Of a DNA stretch of 64,000 nucleotides, positions 32,557 through 41,600 are shown in pieces (positions within the stretch are counted from its first letter, which is position 1; each line of letters begins with the position of its first letter). Source of the stretch: an uncultured Saprospiraceae bacterium. Lineage in GTDB: Bacteria; Bacteroidota; Bacteroidia; Chitinophagales; Saprospiraceae. Where the stretch lies: assembly GCA_937926205.1 (NCBI GenBank), contig CALEYL010000050.1:1-64000 (forward strand), read 5' to 3'. The translations under genes and the position numbers were made by a program. The notes beneath the pieces are model-generated. The model was not told the origin of the DNA, made no database searches, and worked only from the letters and a program-made list of their open reading frames with translations.

Positions 32557-33879
32557 ATGTCAAATTTAAGATTTGAAACCCTGCAGTTGCATGCAGGCCA
32601 GGAAGAGGTAGAAGGTACCACCCGCTCTCGTGCCGTACCGATCTACCAGACTTCTTCCTATACTTTCCGCGATTCGGAGCACGGCGCGAATTTGTTTGCC
32701 CTCAAGGAATTCGGTAATATTTATACCCGGATTATGAACCCCACCACTGACGTTTTTGAACGTCGGGTGGCTGCTTTGGAAGGCGGAGTAGCCGCCCTGG
32801 CAGTAGGATCCGGTCAAGCGGCACAGTTCATTGCCCTGAACAACATCCTTCAGGCCGGTGATAACTTTGTAACGTCATCGAACCTCTACGGCGGCACTTA
32901 CAACCAGTTTAAAGTCGCTTTCAAAAGGCTGGGCATTGAAGCGCGTTTTGCAGAAAGCGAATTGGCTGAGGATTACGAAACCCTGATCGATTCCCACACC
33001 AAAGCCATTTATGTAGAGACGATTGGAAATCCCAGTTTCAACATACCTGATTTTGAAGCGCTCGCTGATCTTGCCCGGAAATATGACCTGCCTTTTATCG
33101 TAGACAATACTTTTGGCGCAGCCGGCTATTTGTTTCGCCCGCTTGAACATGGCGCGAACATCGTGGTGCAGTCAGCGACCAAATGGATTGGCGGTCACGG
33201 CACCTCGATAGGCGGCGTCATCGTCGATGGCGGCAACTACAACTGGGGCAACGGCAAATTTTCTCAGTTTACCGAACCTTCTGAAGGCTATCATGGCCTG
33301 GTTTTCTGGGATGTATTTGGTTCCGGCGGGCCATTTGGAAACATTGCCTTTATCATTCGCGCCAGGGTAGAAGGCTTGCGCGATTTTGGCCCGGCACTCA
33401 GTCCATTCAATTCTTTTCTGCTGCTGCAAGGCCTGGAAACCCTCTCATTGCGGGTTCAAAGAACGGTAGAAAATGCGCTGGAACTGGCAAGCTGGCTGGA
33501 GCAACACCCCAAAGTGGAATCTGTCAGCTACCCGGGTCTTAAAAGTCATCCCGGTCATGCATTGGCCAAAAAATACCTGCGTCATGGTTTTGGCGGCGTT
33601 TTGTCTTTTGCCGTTAAGGGGGAAAAAGAAAATGCCACGCGTTTTGTGGACAGTCTGAAACTCGTCAGCCACCTCGCCAATGTCGGCGATTCCAAAACGC
33701 TGATCATTCAGCCTGCTGCCACAACCCATCAGCAACTTTCCGAAGCGGAGCAACTGGCTGCGGGGGTTTTGCCTAATGTGCTGCGGGTTTCGGCCGGTAT
33801 TGAGCACATTGACGACATCAAAGCCGATTTTGAACAGGCATTTTCAAAAATTGATGTTAAAGAACCTGTTTTGGTATGA
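32557..33879 (+). CDS. metY: O-acetylhomoserine sulfhydrylase (MetY)
   Basis: PLP enzyme of the Cys/Met-metabolism family; converts O-acetylhomoserine plus sulfide to homocysteine (and possibly O-acetylserine to cysteine). 440 residues. The PLP lysine is Lys209 in QSATKWIGGHGTSIGG; other family motifs are YTRIMNPT, SNLYGGTYNQF, VDNTFG (Asp183) and SVSYPGL. The extended insert (VDGGNYNWGNGKFSQFTEPSEGYHGLVF) separates it from cystathionine gamma-synthase/beta-lyase. It starts 165 bases after the poly-Cys ORF and overlaps metX by four bases (ATGA), so the two are translationally coupled: MetX makes the substrate used by MetY. Confidence 0.95.
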   Translation: MSNLRFETLQLHAGQEEVEGTTRSRAVPIYQTSSYTFRDSEHGANLFALKEFGNIYTRIMNPTTDVFERRVAALEGGVAALAVGSGQAAQFIALNNILQAGDNFVTSSNLYGGTYNQFKVAFKRLGIEARFAESELAEDYETLIDSHTKAIYVETIGNPSFNIPDFEALADLARKYDLPFIVDNTFGAAGYLFRPLEHGANIVVQSATKWIGGHGTSIGGVIVDGGNYNWGNGKFSQFTEPSEGYHGLVFWDVFGSGGPFGNIAFIIRARVEGLRDFGPALSPFNSFLLLQGLETLSLRVQRTVENALELASWLEQHPKVESVSYPGLKSHPGHALAKKYLRHGFGGVLSFAVKGEKENATRFVDSLKLVSHLANVGDSKTLIIQPAATTHQQLSEAEQLAAGVLPNVLRVSAGIEHIDDIKADFEQAFSKIDVKEPVLV

Positions 33880-35093
33880 ATGTGCTTTTTGCAAAACCAG
33901 CGCGTCGGAAGAACCGGTCTTCCAGCCTGATATCGCCGAAGTTGATCAAAGGGCGTCGAACTGATATTCAGGTTGCCGGCGCTACAAACACCAATGCTGT
34001 GCAATATTACCACCACAAGGCGTCTTTTTTGCTGGAAAGCGGAACTGTACTGGAAGGGCTTCAAATTGCCTACCAGACTTACGGGAAGCTGAACAGACAA
34101 GGCGATAATGTTGTCTGGATTTGCCACGCGCTAACCGCCAACGCGGAAGCTGCCGATTGGTGGAACGGACTGGTAGGAACCGGAAAGTTGTTTGATCCTG
34201 AACAGTACTTTATTGTTTGCGCAAACATGTTGGGATCCTGCTATGGCAGCACTGGGCCGCAGAGCATCAATCCGCTTACCGGACAAGTTTACGGAGCTGA
34301 TTTTCCATTGGTTACCACACGGGATATGGCTCAGGCGCATGCCTTGCTCAGGCAGGTACTGGGCATCCAAAAAATTCGTCTGGCCATTGGGGGTTCTATG
34401 GGCGGACAGCAGGTGTTGGAGTGGGCAGTCAGCGAACCTGCTGTGTTTGAGCAGATTTGCGTGCTGGCGACCAATGCTTTCCATTCTCCCTGGGGCATCG
34501 CTTTCAACGAAGCGCAGCGGATGGCCATTGAAGCGGATCCGACACTCGACAGCGATCATCCGGATGCCGGAAAGCAGGGCCTTGAAGCGGCACGCGCCAT
34601 TGCCATGTTGTCTTACCGCAGCTATGAATCTTACCGACGCTCCCAGTCTGAAAGCACATCAGAAAAAACAGACCACTTTTTAGCCAGTTCCTATCAACGC
34701 TACCAGGGGCTTAAACTGCAGCGGCGTTTCCATCCGCGTGCATACCTCGCGCTCAGCAAAGCGATGGATAGCCATCATGTTGGTCGGGGCAGGGGAGGAG
34801 CCGAAGCGGCGCTGACTCAGATAAAAGCCCAGACCTTAGTGATCGGAATTGCATCGGATGTATTATTCCCACCGGAAGAGCAGGCTTTTTTAGCAAAAAG
34901 CATACCGGACGCTTATCTGGAAATCATTGACAGCCACTATGGTCACGATGGTTTTTTGATTGAATACGAGCAGATTAGTACATTGTTGAGCGATTTTATT
35001 CAAAGGCGATTTGTTGAAAAAAAGAACCATACAACTATTGCCGGACATGTGCCGTTTTTAACTAAAGCGTTGCCCGGATCGGAACGATTTTAG
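33876..35093 (+). CDS. metX: Homoserine O-acetyltransferase
   Basis: Alpha/beta-hydrolase-fold enzyme transferring acetyl from acetyl-CoA to homoserine. The catalytic triad is visible: Ser174 (AIGGSMGGQQVLEW), Asp328 (GIASDVLFPP) and His357 (HYGHDGF). Further family motifs: HALTANA, ANMLGSCYGSTGP, FPLVTTRDM. The ATG at 33876 overlaps the metY stop and gives 405 residues; this leaves a ~40-residue basic N-terminal extension (NVLFAKPARRKNRSSSLISPKLIKGRR) before the usual start of the family fold, so a downstream non-ATG start is possible. Whether acetyl- or succinyl-CoA is used cannot be read; pairing with MetY fits acetyl. Confidence 0.92.
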   Translation: MNVLFAKPARRKNRSSSLISPKLIKGRRTDIQVAGATNTNAVQYYHHKASFLLESGTVLEGLQIAYQTYGKLNRQGDNVVWICHALTANAEAADWWNGLVGTGKLFDPEQYFIVCANMLGSCYGSTGPQSINPLTGQVYGADFPLVTTRDMAQAHALLRQVLGIQKIRLAIGGSMGGQQVLEWAVSEPAVFEQICVLATNAFHSPWGIAFNEAQRMAIEADPTLDSDHPDAGKQGLEAARAIAMLSYRSYESYRRSQSESTSEKTDHFLASSYQRYQGLKLQRRFHPRAYLALSKAMDSHHVGRGRGGAEAALTQIKAQTLVIGIASDVLFPPEEQAFLAKSIPDAYLEIIDSHYGHDGFLIEYEQISTLLSDFIQRRFVEKKNHTTIAGHVPFLTKALPGSERF

Positions 35094-35155
35094 CGATATT
35101 GCTGACGCTGTTCAGCGCTGTAACATGAATTCATCAACCAAAAATAATTTCCACC

Positions 35156-35791
35156 ATGTCATTAAGATTAGGAGATATTGCTCCCAACTTCAAAGCGAAA
35201 AGCACTGCCGGAGACATTGATTTTCATGAATGGCTCGGCGACAGCTGGGGTGTTTTATATTCTCACCCTGCTGATTTTACACCAGTATGTACCACGGAAT
35301 TGGGCCGTACTGCTGCCCTGAAGGAAGAATTTTCCAAGCGCAATGTAAAAGTCATTGCAGTAAGCGTAGACGGGCTGGCCTCGCACAATGAATGGGTAAA
35401 AGACATTGAGGAAACACAGCATGTGACCCTCAATTTTCCGATCATCGCAGATGACGACCGGCAGGTGGCAGAGCTGTACGACATGATCCACCCAAATCAA
35501 GCCGAAAAGGCAACGGTACGTACCGTTTTTGTTATCGGTCCGGATAAAAAAATCAAGCTGACGATGACCTATCCGCCTTCAACGGGGCGCAATTTTCATG
35601 AAATTCTGCGAGTCATCGACTCCTTGCAATTGACGGCATACCAAAGCGTGGCAACGCCTGTGGATTGGGAATGGGGCGAAGACGTGGTAATTCTGCCTTC
35701 TGTCAGCGATGCGGATGCCGATCAGAAATTTCCCAAAGGCTACGAAAAAGTGAAGCCTTACCTGCGCATTACCCCGCAGCCGAATTTGTAA
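35156..35791 (+). CDS. 1-Cys peroxiredoxin (Prx6 type)
   Basis: A 211-residue cytosolic thiol peroxidase reducing hydrogen peroxide and organic peroxides. The universal motif PxxxTxxC is intact (HPADFTPVCTTE: Pro38, Thr42, peroxidatic Cys45), as is the catalytic Arg122 in TVRTVFVIGPD, and the long C-terminal Prx6 domain (YQSVATPVDWEWGEDVVILPSVSD). No resolving cysteine is present, so the 1-Cys mechanism is expected. It follows metX by 62 bases, with no terminator between, and precedes a diverged paralogue. Confidence 0.94.
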   Translation: MSLRLGDIAPNFKAKSTAGDIDFHEWLGDSWGVLYSHPADFTPVCTTELGRTAALKEEFSKRNVKVIAVSVDGLASHNEWVKDIEETQHVTLNFPIIADDDRQVAELYDMIHPNQAEKATVRTVFVIGPDKKIKLTMTYPPSTGRNFHEILRVIDSLQLTAYQSVATPVDWEWGEDVVILPSVSDADADQKFPKGYEKVKPYLRITPQPNL

Positions 35792-35814
35792 AATGGGTAG
35801 TTTTTGACCGGTTG

Positions 35815-35849
35815 AAAAAAGTGGCCTGAAAAAAAACAGGCCACTTTTT
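35815..35849 (+). terminator. Terminator between the two peroxiredoxin genes
   Basis: AAAAAAGTGGCCTG pairs with CAGGCCACTTTTT around an A8 loop and ends in a T tract; the A tract on the other side makes it potentially bidirectional. Confidence 0.85.
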
Positions 35850-35924
35850 CGCCACCAAAGCATTTTTGGCGTAAATTGCAGTTTCGCAACACATAATGGG
35901 CAAACACACAAATTAACAAATTTA

Positions 35925-35947
35925 CTTTATCACGCTTTCAGATAAAG
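35925..35947. promoter_or_regulatory. Inverted repeat ahead of the second peroxiredoxin
   Basis: CTTTATC and GATAAAG are separated by nine bases and end 18 bases before the start codon. It could be an operator or a 5'-UTR hairpin. Confidence 0.35.
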
Positions 35948-35964
35948 CCCTAAACTAGTTACGA

Positions 35965-36603
35965 ATGGCCCTAAGATTAGGCGATGTTGCGCCCAACTTC
36001 AAAACCCAAACAACCGCTGGTCCGCTTGATTTCTATGAATGGCTCGGTGACAGTTGGTGTATGTTATGCCTTCGCTCTGGCGGCTTTACACCTATTTGTG
36101 CGACTGAATTGGCCCGTACCGCTGAGCTTCAATCCTCTTTTGACAAACGCAACGTTAAAATACTGGCTGTAGGAAGGGCATCAGTAGATGTCTACTTTCA
36201 CCACATTAAGGACATCGAGGCAACGCATCAGGTTCATGTTGGTTTTCCGCTTGCCGCAGATGAAGATGGCCGGATTGCGGCGCTGTTTGGTTTGATTCCT
36301 GCCAATGGGGAAGCCTGGGAGCCTACCTGCTCTCTTTTCGTGATTGCTCCGGACAAGACGGTCAAACTGACCACGGATTATCCGCCTTCAACCGGACGCA
36401 ATTTTCACGAGATTTTGCGTACCATTGATTCCCTTCAATTGACTGCCGGTTATCATGTTGCTACACCTGTAGACTGGGAATGGGGGGAGGATGTTTTTAT
36501 CCTGCCGACCCTGAGTGATGCAGTTGTTGACGAAATATTTCCAAAAGGATACGAAGCGACCAAACCATACATGCGCATTACGCCGCAACCTGTTCTGGAA
36601 TAG
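35965..36603 (+). CDS. Diverged Prx6-type peroxiredoxin paralogue lacking conserved Pro and Arg
   Basis: A 212-residue paralogue of the preceding gene, nearly colinear (for example YPPSTGRNFHEILRxIDSLQLTA and VATPVDWEWGEDV are shared). The peroxidatic position Cys45 is kept (GGFTPICATE), but the active-site Pro38 is Ser and His37 is Arg, and catalytic Arg122 is Cys (EPTCSLFVIAPD). Additional cysteines appear at 32 and 35 (WCMLCLR), giving Cys32, 35, 45 and 122. The universal PxxxTxxC plus Arg set of active peroxiredoxins is thus broken. It may be a redox sensor, a thiol-disulfide protein or a new peroxidase variant. The frame is intact and sequence drift is modest, so it is not an obvious pseudogene. 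It is separated from the first copy by a terminator and is probably expressed independently. Confidence 0.88.
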   Translation: MALRLGDVAPNFKTQTTAGPLDFYEWLGDSWCMLCLRSGGFTPICATELARTAELQSSFDKRNVKILAVGRASVDVYFHHIKDIEATHQVHVGFPLAADEDGRIAALFGLIPANGEAWEPTCSLFVIAPDKTVKLTTDYPPSTGRNFHEILRTIDSLQLTAGYHVATPVDWEWGEDVFILPTLSDAVVDEIFPKGYEATKPYMRITPQPVLE

Positions 36604-36623
36604 TTCTTTCATTCAAAATAAAT

Positions 36624-36661
36624 AAAAGCGCTGTCAACCTTGCGGTTGCAGCGCTTTTTTA
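36624..36661 (+). terminator. Terminator of the second peroxiredoxin gene
   Basis: AAAAGCGCTG-CAACC pairs with GGTTG-CAGCGCTTTT (one bulged T), loop TTGC, followed by a T tract. Confidence 0.85.
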
Positions 36662-36667
36662 ATGGAT

Positions 36668-36693
36668 GCCTCCTTGTCAAAGGGAGGCTTTTT
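36668..36693 (+). terminator. Second tandem terminator
   Basis: GCCTCC pairs with GGAGGC and is followed by TTTTTG, a few bases after the previous terminator. Confidence 0.6.
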
Positions 36694-37031
36694 GTACATA
36701 GGGAACAACATGGGCAATTCCGAACGGCCTTCTCCGGAAAAGAGGACCGCAACAGGGTATTACGCAAAAGCGTTCATGGGATCATAAAATCAAGCAGATA
36801 GTGCCTTAAACCGGCACGGTGTTCATAGGATTACAGCGCTTCATATTTTTTAGGATTAGCCCTTTGTGGAAGCGCCACCCGCCGGGCTTTCGTTGTCAAA
36901 CGATGATTTTTTGAGGTCATCCCGCTGTTTTTCAACGCGTATACATTTCTTTATGCGGGGATAATGGAAGGCGTTACCGGATTTTGAAGTTTTTTTTGAA
37001 GAGCCGCTTAAAATTTCCATTTCGGGAAACT
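36694..37031. other. Noncoding gap before the second sigma factor
   Basis: No supportable gene. A short open frame on the minus strand here (to about 37194) overlaps the sigma gene and shows no family features. The last part is T-rich and leads into a -7 element. Confidence 0.4.
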
Positions 37032-37039
37032 TACCTTTG
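37032..37039 (+). promoter_or_regulatory. -7 promoter element for the sigma factor/membrane protein pair
   Basis: TACCTTTG matches TAnnTTTG, 21 bases before the start codon. Confidence 0.5.
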
Positions 37040-37060
37040 TAAAACCAACGGCAATAAGAG

Positions 37061-37666
37061 ATGAAGAACCCAAATTGGACCGACGAAGCACTTCTGGATG
37101 CGATTGAAAGCCGGGACGCAAAACGATTAAATGAAGCATTCCGGTATTTGTACGAATCTGGCCCTTTGCGTGGTGCTGTATGGCAGCAGGTCAAATCGTT
37201 GGGTGGAGATGAGGCGGATTTTAAAGAAGTGTTTAATCTGGCATTGGTTAAGTTTGATCAAAATGTTCAGGAGAGAACGTATGATCCTGCATTGAGTCGA
37301 ATCAGTACCTATATCGTCAACATAGCACGGCAATTGTTTTATACCCAACGTCGGGCCGACTCCCGCAGGCGGGTACGACATGAAAAATCGGTTGCAGAAA
37401 AAGGTGAACCACAGGTCAGCCCTTACCAGGCGATTGAAGCAAGCCACAAAAAGGACATCCTCGAAGGAGCAATGACAACGCTTGGGGATAAATGTAAACA
37501 AGCGCTGAAGCTGTTTAGCATGTATTACTCAATGGCAGAGATTGCGGAGGAGATGAATTATCATTCTGCAGATGTTGCCAAGTCCGCACTTTATGAGTGC
37601 CGCAAAAGATTAACTGCTTTTTTGTCCGGTCGACCGGACCTTATCGCTGAATTATTAGAGTCATGA
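37061..37666 (+). CDS. Sigma-70-family (ECF-like) RNA polymerase sigma factor
   Basis: A 201-residue sigma factor. Region 2 corresponds to LNEAFRYLYESGPLRGAVWQQVKSLGGDEADFKEVFNLALVKFDQNV with the -10-recognition part RISTYIVNIARQLFYTQRRADSRRR; region 4 is LGDKCKQALKLFSMYYSMAEIAEEMNYHSADVAKSALYECRKRLTAFL. The helix-turn-helix AEIAEEMNYHSADVAKSALYECRKRL has the cysteine typical of a Bacteroidota subgroup. The stop overlaps the next gene's start (ATGA at 37663-37666), coupling it to a membrane protein of anti-sigma design. Confidence 0.88.
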   Translation: MKNPNWTDEALLDAIESRDAKRLNEAFRYLYESGPLRGAVWQQVKSLGGDEADFKEVFNLALVKFDQNVQERTYDPALSRISTYIVNIARQLFYTQRRADSRRRVRHEKSVAEKGEPQVSPYQAIEASHKKDILEGAMTTLGDKCKQALKLFSMYYSMAEIAEEMNYHSADVAKSALYECRKRLTAFLSGRPDLIAELLES

Positions 37667-38637
37667 ACCGGCCATACGATTTTGAAGACATTGAGGATTA
37701 CCTGAATGGCAGGATGAGCGACACCGACCGCTTTCAATTTGAAACGGCGATGGAAGGCGATCCTGACCTGGCTGCAGAAGTCGACGCAGTACGGGCAGAG
37801 GCAAAACTCCTTCGAATGCTTCGCGATGAAGCCTTGATGGAACAGTTTGCAGCATGGGACAATGAAATTGATGGGCCTGAAAGACCGAATCCCGTATCAG
37901 ACCCTAGATCACCTAAAGTGGATTCAAACAATCTATCTCTGTTGAAGTTGCTGCTGATTGCAGGAATTCTGATTGCCGGATTGGGCTTATGGGGCGTATT
38001 TAAAGGTTGGTTTAGTGGCAAGGTTAAAGCGTCTTTTGAAAACCAAACCATACCATTGCAAGACACAACTTCCGTTATTGAAACCATTCCAGGCATTAAC
38101 GGAGAAAAGAATAAGACCATTGCAGGAGAAAAACCTCCGGTAATCCCTGAAGAACAACCGCCGGCAAGAAAAGAAAAACAAAGCCAGCGAGCGACTCAAA
38201 GTGAGTTTTTGGCTTTAGCAGATCAATATGAAATTGAAACCAGTGCTTTTGGCGAGGTTCGAAAGGATGATACCAGTTTCGTAAAAAGTAACTACCAAAA
38301 AGCGGCGGAGTTTTACAACGGTCAAAAGTACCGTGAAGCTTTGCGATTGTTGCAGGAGCCGGACAAATCAGAATTACAGCGATATCTGTACCTGCGTGCC
38401 TATACATATTACAAGCTCGGCTTGTTTGATCTGGCCATGCAGGATTTCAGGACCTTCCGAAAATACCCGCTGGCACAAAAAAAATACGATGCCCAATGGG
38501 GCGAAGTCCTGTGTTTGTTGCACACCATGCCTGATTCTAAAGCAACGCTGATTGACTTACTTGAAGAGATCATCGCAATCGAGACCCATCCTCATCTTGG
38601 TAAAGCAATGGAACTAAAGAAAGCACTGGAAAAGTGA
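37663..38637 (+). CDS. Membrane protein with anti-sigma-like N terminus and TPR-like periplasmic tail
   Basis: A 324-residue single-pass protein overlapping the sigma factor gene. Residues 1-65 (DIEDYLNGRMSDTDRFQFETAMEGDPDLAAEVDAVRAEAKLLRML) follow the design of zinc-less anti-sigma domains: IEDYLxGxMxxxExxxFExxxxxDPxLxxEV. One membrane span lies at about 91-113 (LSLLKLLLIAGILIAGLGLWGVF). After a Pro/Lys-rich linker, residues about 205-320 contain TPR-like helices (NYQKAAEFYNGQKYREALRLLQEPD, YLYLRAYTYYKLGLFDLAMQDFRTF). It probably holds the sigma factor inactive and senses a periplasmic signal by protein binding. It converges with the TPR-CHAT gene with a 56-base gap. Confidence 0.8.
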   Translation: MNRPYDFEDIEDYLNGRMSDTDRFQFETAMEGDPDLAAEVDAVRAEAKLLRMLRDEALMEQFAAWDNEIDGPERPNPVSDPRSPKVDSNNLSLLKLLLIAGILIAGLGLWGVFKGWFSGKVKASFENQTIPLQDTTSVIETIPGINGEKNKTIAGEKPPVIPEEQPPARKEKQSQRATQSEFLALADQYEIETSAFGEVRKDDTSFVKSNYQKAAEFYNGQKYREALRLLQEPDKSELQRYLYLRAYTYYKLGLFDLAMQDFRTFRKYPLAQKKYDAQWGEVLCLLHTMPDSKATLIDLLEEIIAIETHPHLGKAMELKKALEK

Positions 38638-38693
38638 TCCATGGGGTTCCCCAGCTATCTATTGGCTAACCTAAATCGGGGAATGAACAAACT

Positions 38694-41600
38694 TTACTTT
38701 TGCATAACTGGCCGCATATCACCTACAGGCACAAAAGCAGCCCAATAAAATGGATGGCAGCGCTCGCTGGTTTTTTCCCTTTTCAGGTAATCTATTCTGG
38801 CATTGCGCAGGGCTTCATCTTTGCCGTGGCCTTTTCTCAGGTCGCGGTAAAAATAGCGCATCAAATTGGAGGTACTGGCGTCGTTGACGCTCCAAAGCGA
38901 AGTGACCATGCTTTTGGCGCCGGCGTAGGCGAAAGCGCGGGCCAGGCTTATGATGCCTTCTCCGCGCTGAAGCTTGCCGATACCAGTCTCGCAGGCAGAG
39001 AGCACTACGAGGTCGGCATTGAGGGAGATGTTGTAAAGGTCTTTGACGTAGAGCAATTCGTTGTCAATGCTGTCTTTAATTTCCGAAAAAACAAGGAAGG
39101 CATAATCTCCCACGCGGTTGTCGGCGCGTCCGTGCGTAGCTAAGTGCAGGATGCGGTAGTTGCCAGCGTCCTGAATGAAACGGGCTTTGGTCGCTTTAGG
39201 GCCGGATACGATTTGGCCTTTCATGAGTTTGGATGCCGCAGCTACTTCCCGGCCGGAAAAGGGCAGCGGAGTGAGGTCTTTACGCATTAGTTCATCATAA
39301 GAGAACATGTCTGCCAACAGGGTAGAATTGCCGTCGTAGAACGGGGCATAAGCTACAAAATCGGCGGCAGGGGATTTTCGGTGTTTTTTGTCGCGCATTT
39401 CGCGGAGCAGGGTAGCGGAGTAGGTATAGCTGAACTGGTACTTGTTGAGTAAATAGGGGTATGTTTGAAAATTAAGCGGATCGGCTGGCGGGCCGGTGAT
39501 GAGGGCATCAAAGGGAATGTAACCCAACGGGCCGTCCGGTACCAGGATGACCTTCCCGTTTTGTGGCAACCACTGCTCCACCGGTTTTATCAGTACCTCG
39601 TAGAGTTTTGGCGCATAATTGAGGTATTGAAGGAGGGTTTGCTCAAACAATGCATCCGGTTTTTCTTTGAGCGAATGGTAGCCATACAATCCTTGCCGGA
39701 ACTGCTCGATCCAGTTTTCGAGTGAGTCGCATGCAATACTTTCCACAATGAAAGTATCTTGTCTTATCAGAAAAAGAAACAAACTGCTGTCTCCTACGAA
39801 GTATTCCAGCATGACCTGATTGTCCTGAAGCATAGAATCCTGCACATAGCTGAGCGAAACAGTGGATAGGTCGTATTTAAGCCGGTAGTAGTCGGGGTAG
39901 TCGGTTTCTAAGCGTTGTTTGAGGGCTTCGTAGTCCTGGCGTAAGTCGAAAATGATGCTACTGATGCGGAGGACGGCGGTGTCTGTTTCACTGATGCTAT
40001 TATTTAATTTGTTTTGGCGTTGTTTTTCCCGGTAAGTGAGGTCAAGTCGAATGGTTTGTTCTTCTTTTAATAAATCTGGAGGGATTTCTGCAAAATGTAG
40101 CGCTGAAGCTTGATTAATTGCCGTTCTTAAAATCAATGATTTTGGATATTCGGAGAGACCAAATAATTCTTCCTGAAACTTTTTTTCTTTTGTATGCTGT
40201 AACAGAAAGAAGTTGTTCTTAGTTGTAATTATTTCATGTAACTTGGAAACGACCTCTTGTAAATATACGAAGGCATCATCTCCGCTATAGTCATTAAAAT
40301 TAAGCTTCCATGCATGAATTACGGTATCAAGAATTTCATTTGAAAGCCTAAGCTTTTCAATTTGATTGAAATTTATAAACCAGCTTTCTAACATTGATGC
40401 CCTTGAATAAAGAGTATTGATAAGGCCATTTGAAACTTTGTTCTGAAATTTCTTATCAAAATATTGATAAGAATTTAATGCTCTTATATAAAAAGAGTCA
40501 GAGATATGATATTCTTGCATTAATTTATATATTCTCGCAATATTAAGATAGGATTCTGCAATCCTGTTTTCTTTTTCTTCAAGGTGTTTTTGCTTGATTT
40601 TTAATTCTTTTTGATAAAAATAAAGGGCTGAAGTATAATCATGAAGCTTTTCATAAATACTTCCCTTGTTTTTGTAATTATCTACAGTGTTAAAATGATC
40701 TTCGCCATATATGCTAACATCCACCTGTAATGACGAATCCTGAAATTCAAGAGATTTGCTATAGTTTTTAATAAGTGCATAATAAACGGCCATATTATTA
40801 TAATAGGATCTAAGATTAGACGGCTTGGAATTATTTAGTTCTTTATATAAGTTGTTGCATTTTATGATATACTCCACAGCTTTTTCATTTTCATTATTCG
40901 CCAGCAACGAGGTTCCTATTGAATTGTATGTATCAGCAACCTGTAAACTCTTTTCGCCTTCAGTGTTAATATAAAGAGACAGTGCTTTGTTGAGATATTC
41001 AATCGATTTTGAATATTTGGCATCTTGCCTATATAAAGTGCCAATATTGTAATATAATATAGGAATATAGTTATGGGTTTCTCCAAAAGATTTGATGAAA
41101 CAATCTTTTGCAATAGCATAACATTCTATTGCGCTGGTATAATTATCAAGAGAAGCATAAATATTTCCTAAGTTTATAAAGGAAACACCAACAGACGAAT
41201 GATAAGGGTTGGTTAGCTTTGATCTTATAGCAATTGCTTGCTTGTGACAAGATATAGCTTCTTTATATTCGGAAACCCTTCTGTAGGAATTTCCAAGATT
41301 ATTGTAAGACCAGGCAACATCTAAGTTTTCATTACCAAATAATTCAGTACGGATGAAAAGAGTTTTCTTATTGTAATCAATAGATTTGTAAAATTCATTA
41401 TTGTTATAATATGAAATTGCCAGGTTATTATAAGAATTTGCGAGGTCTATATGGATTGGAGGATTGATTTTTGACCTTATTTCTATAGACTTGAGATAAG
41501 CTTCAATAGCTTCATCAAAACGACTCATTTTGTCATAAGTAATTCCCATATTATAATAAACCCAGGCAGTTTCAGCATTAAAATAACCTAGTTTAGCTTC

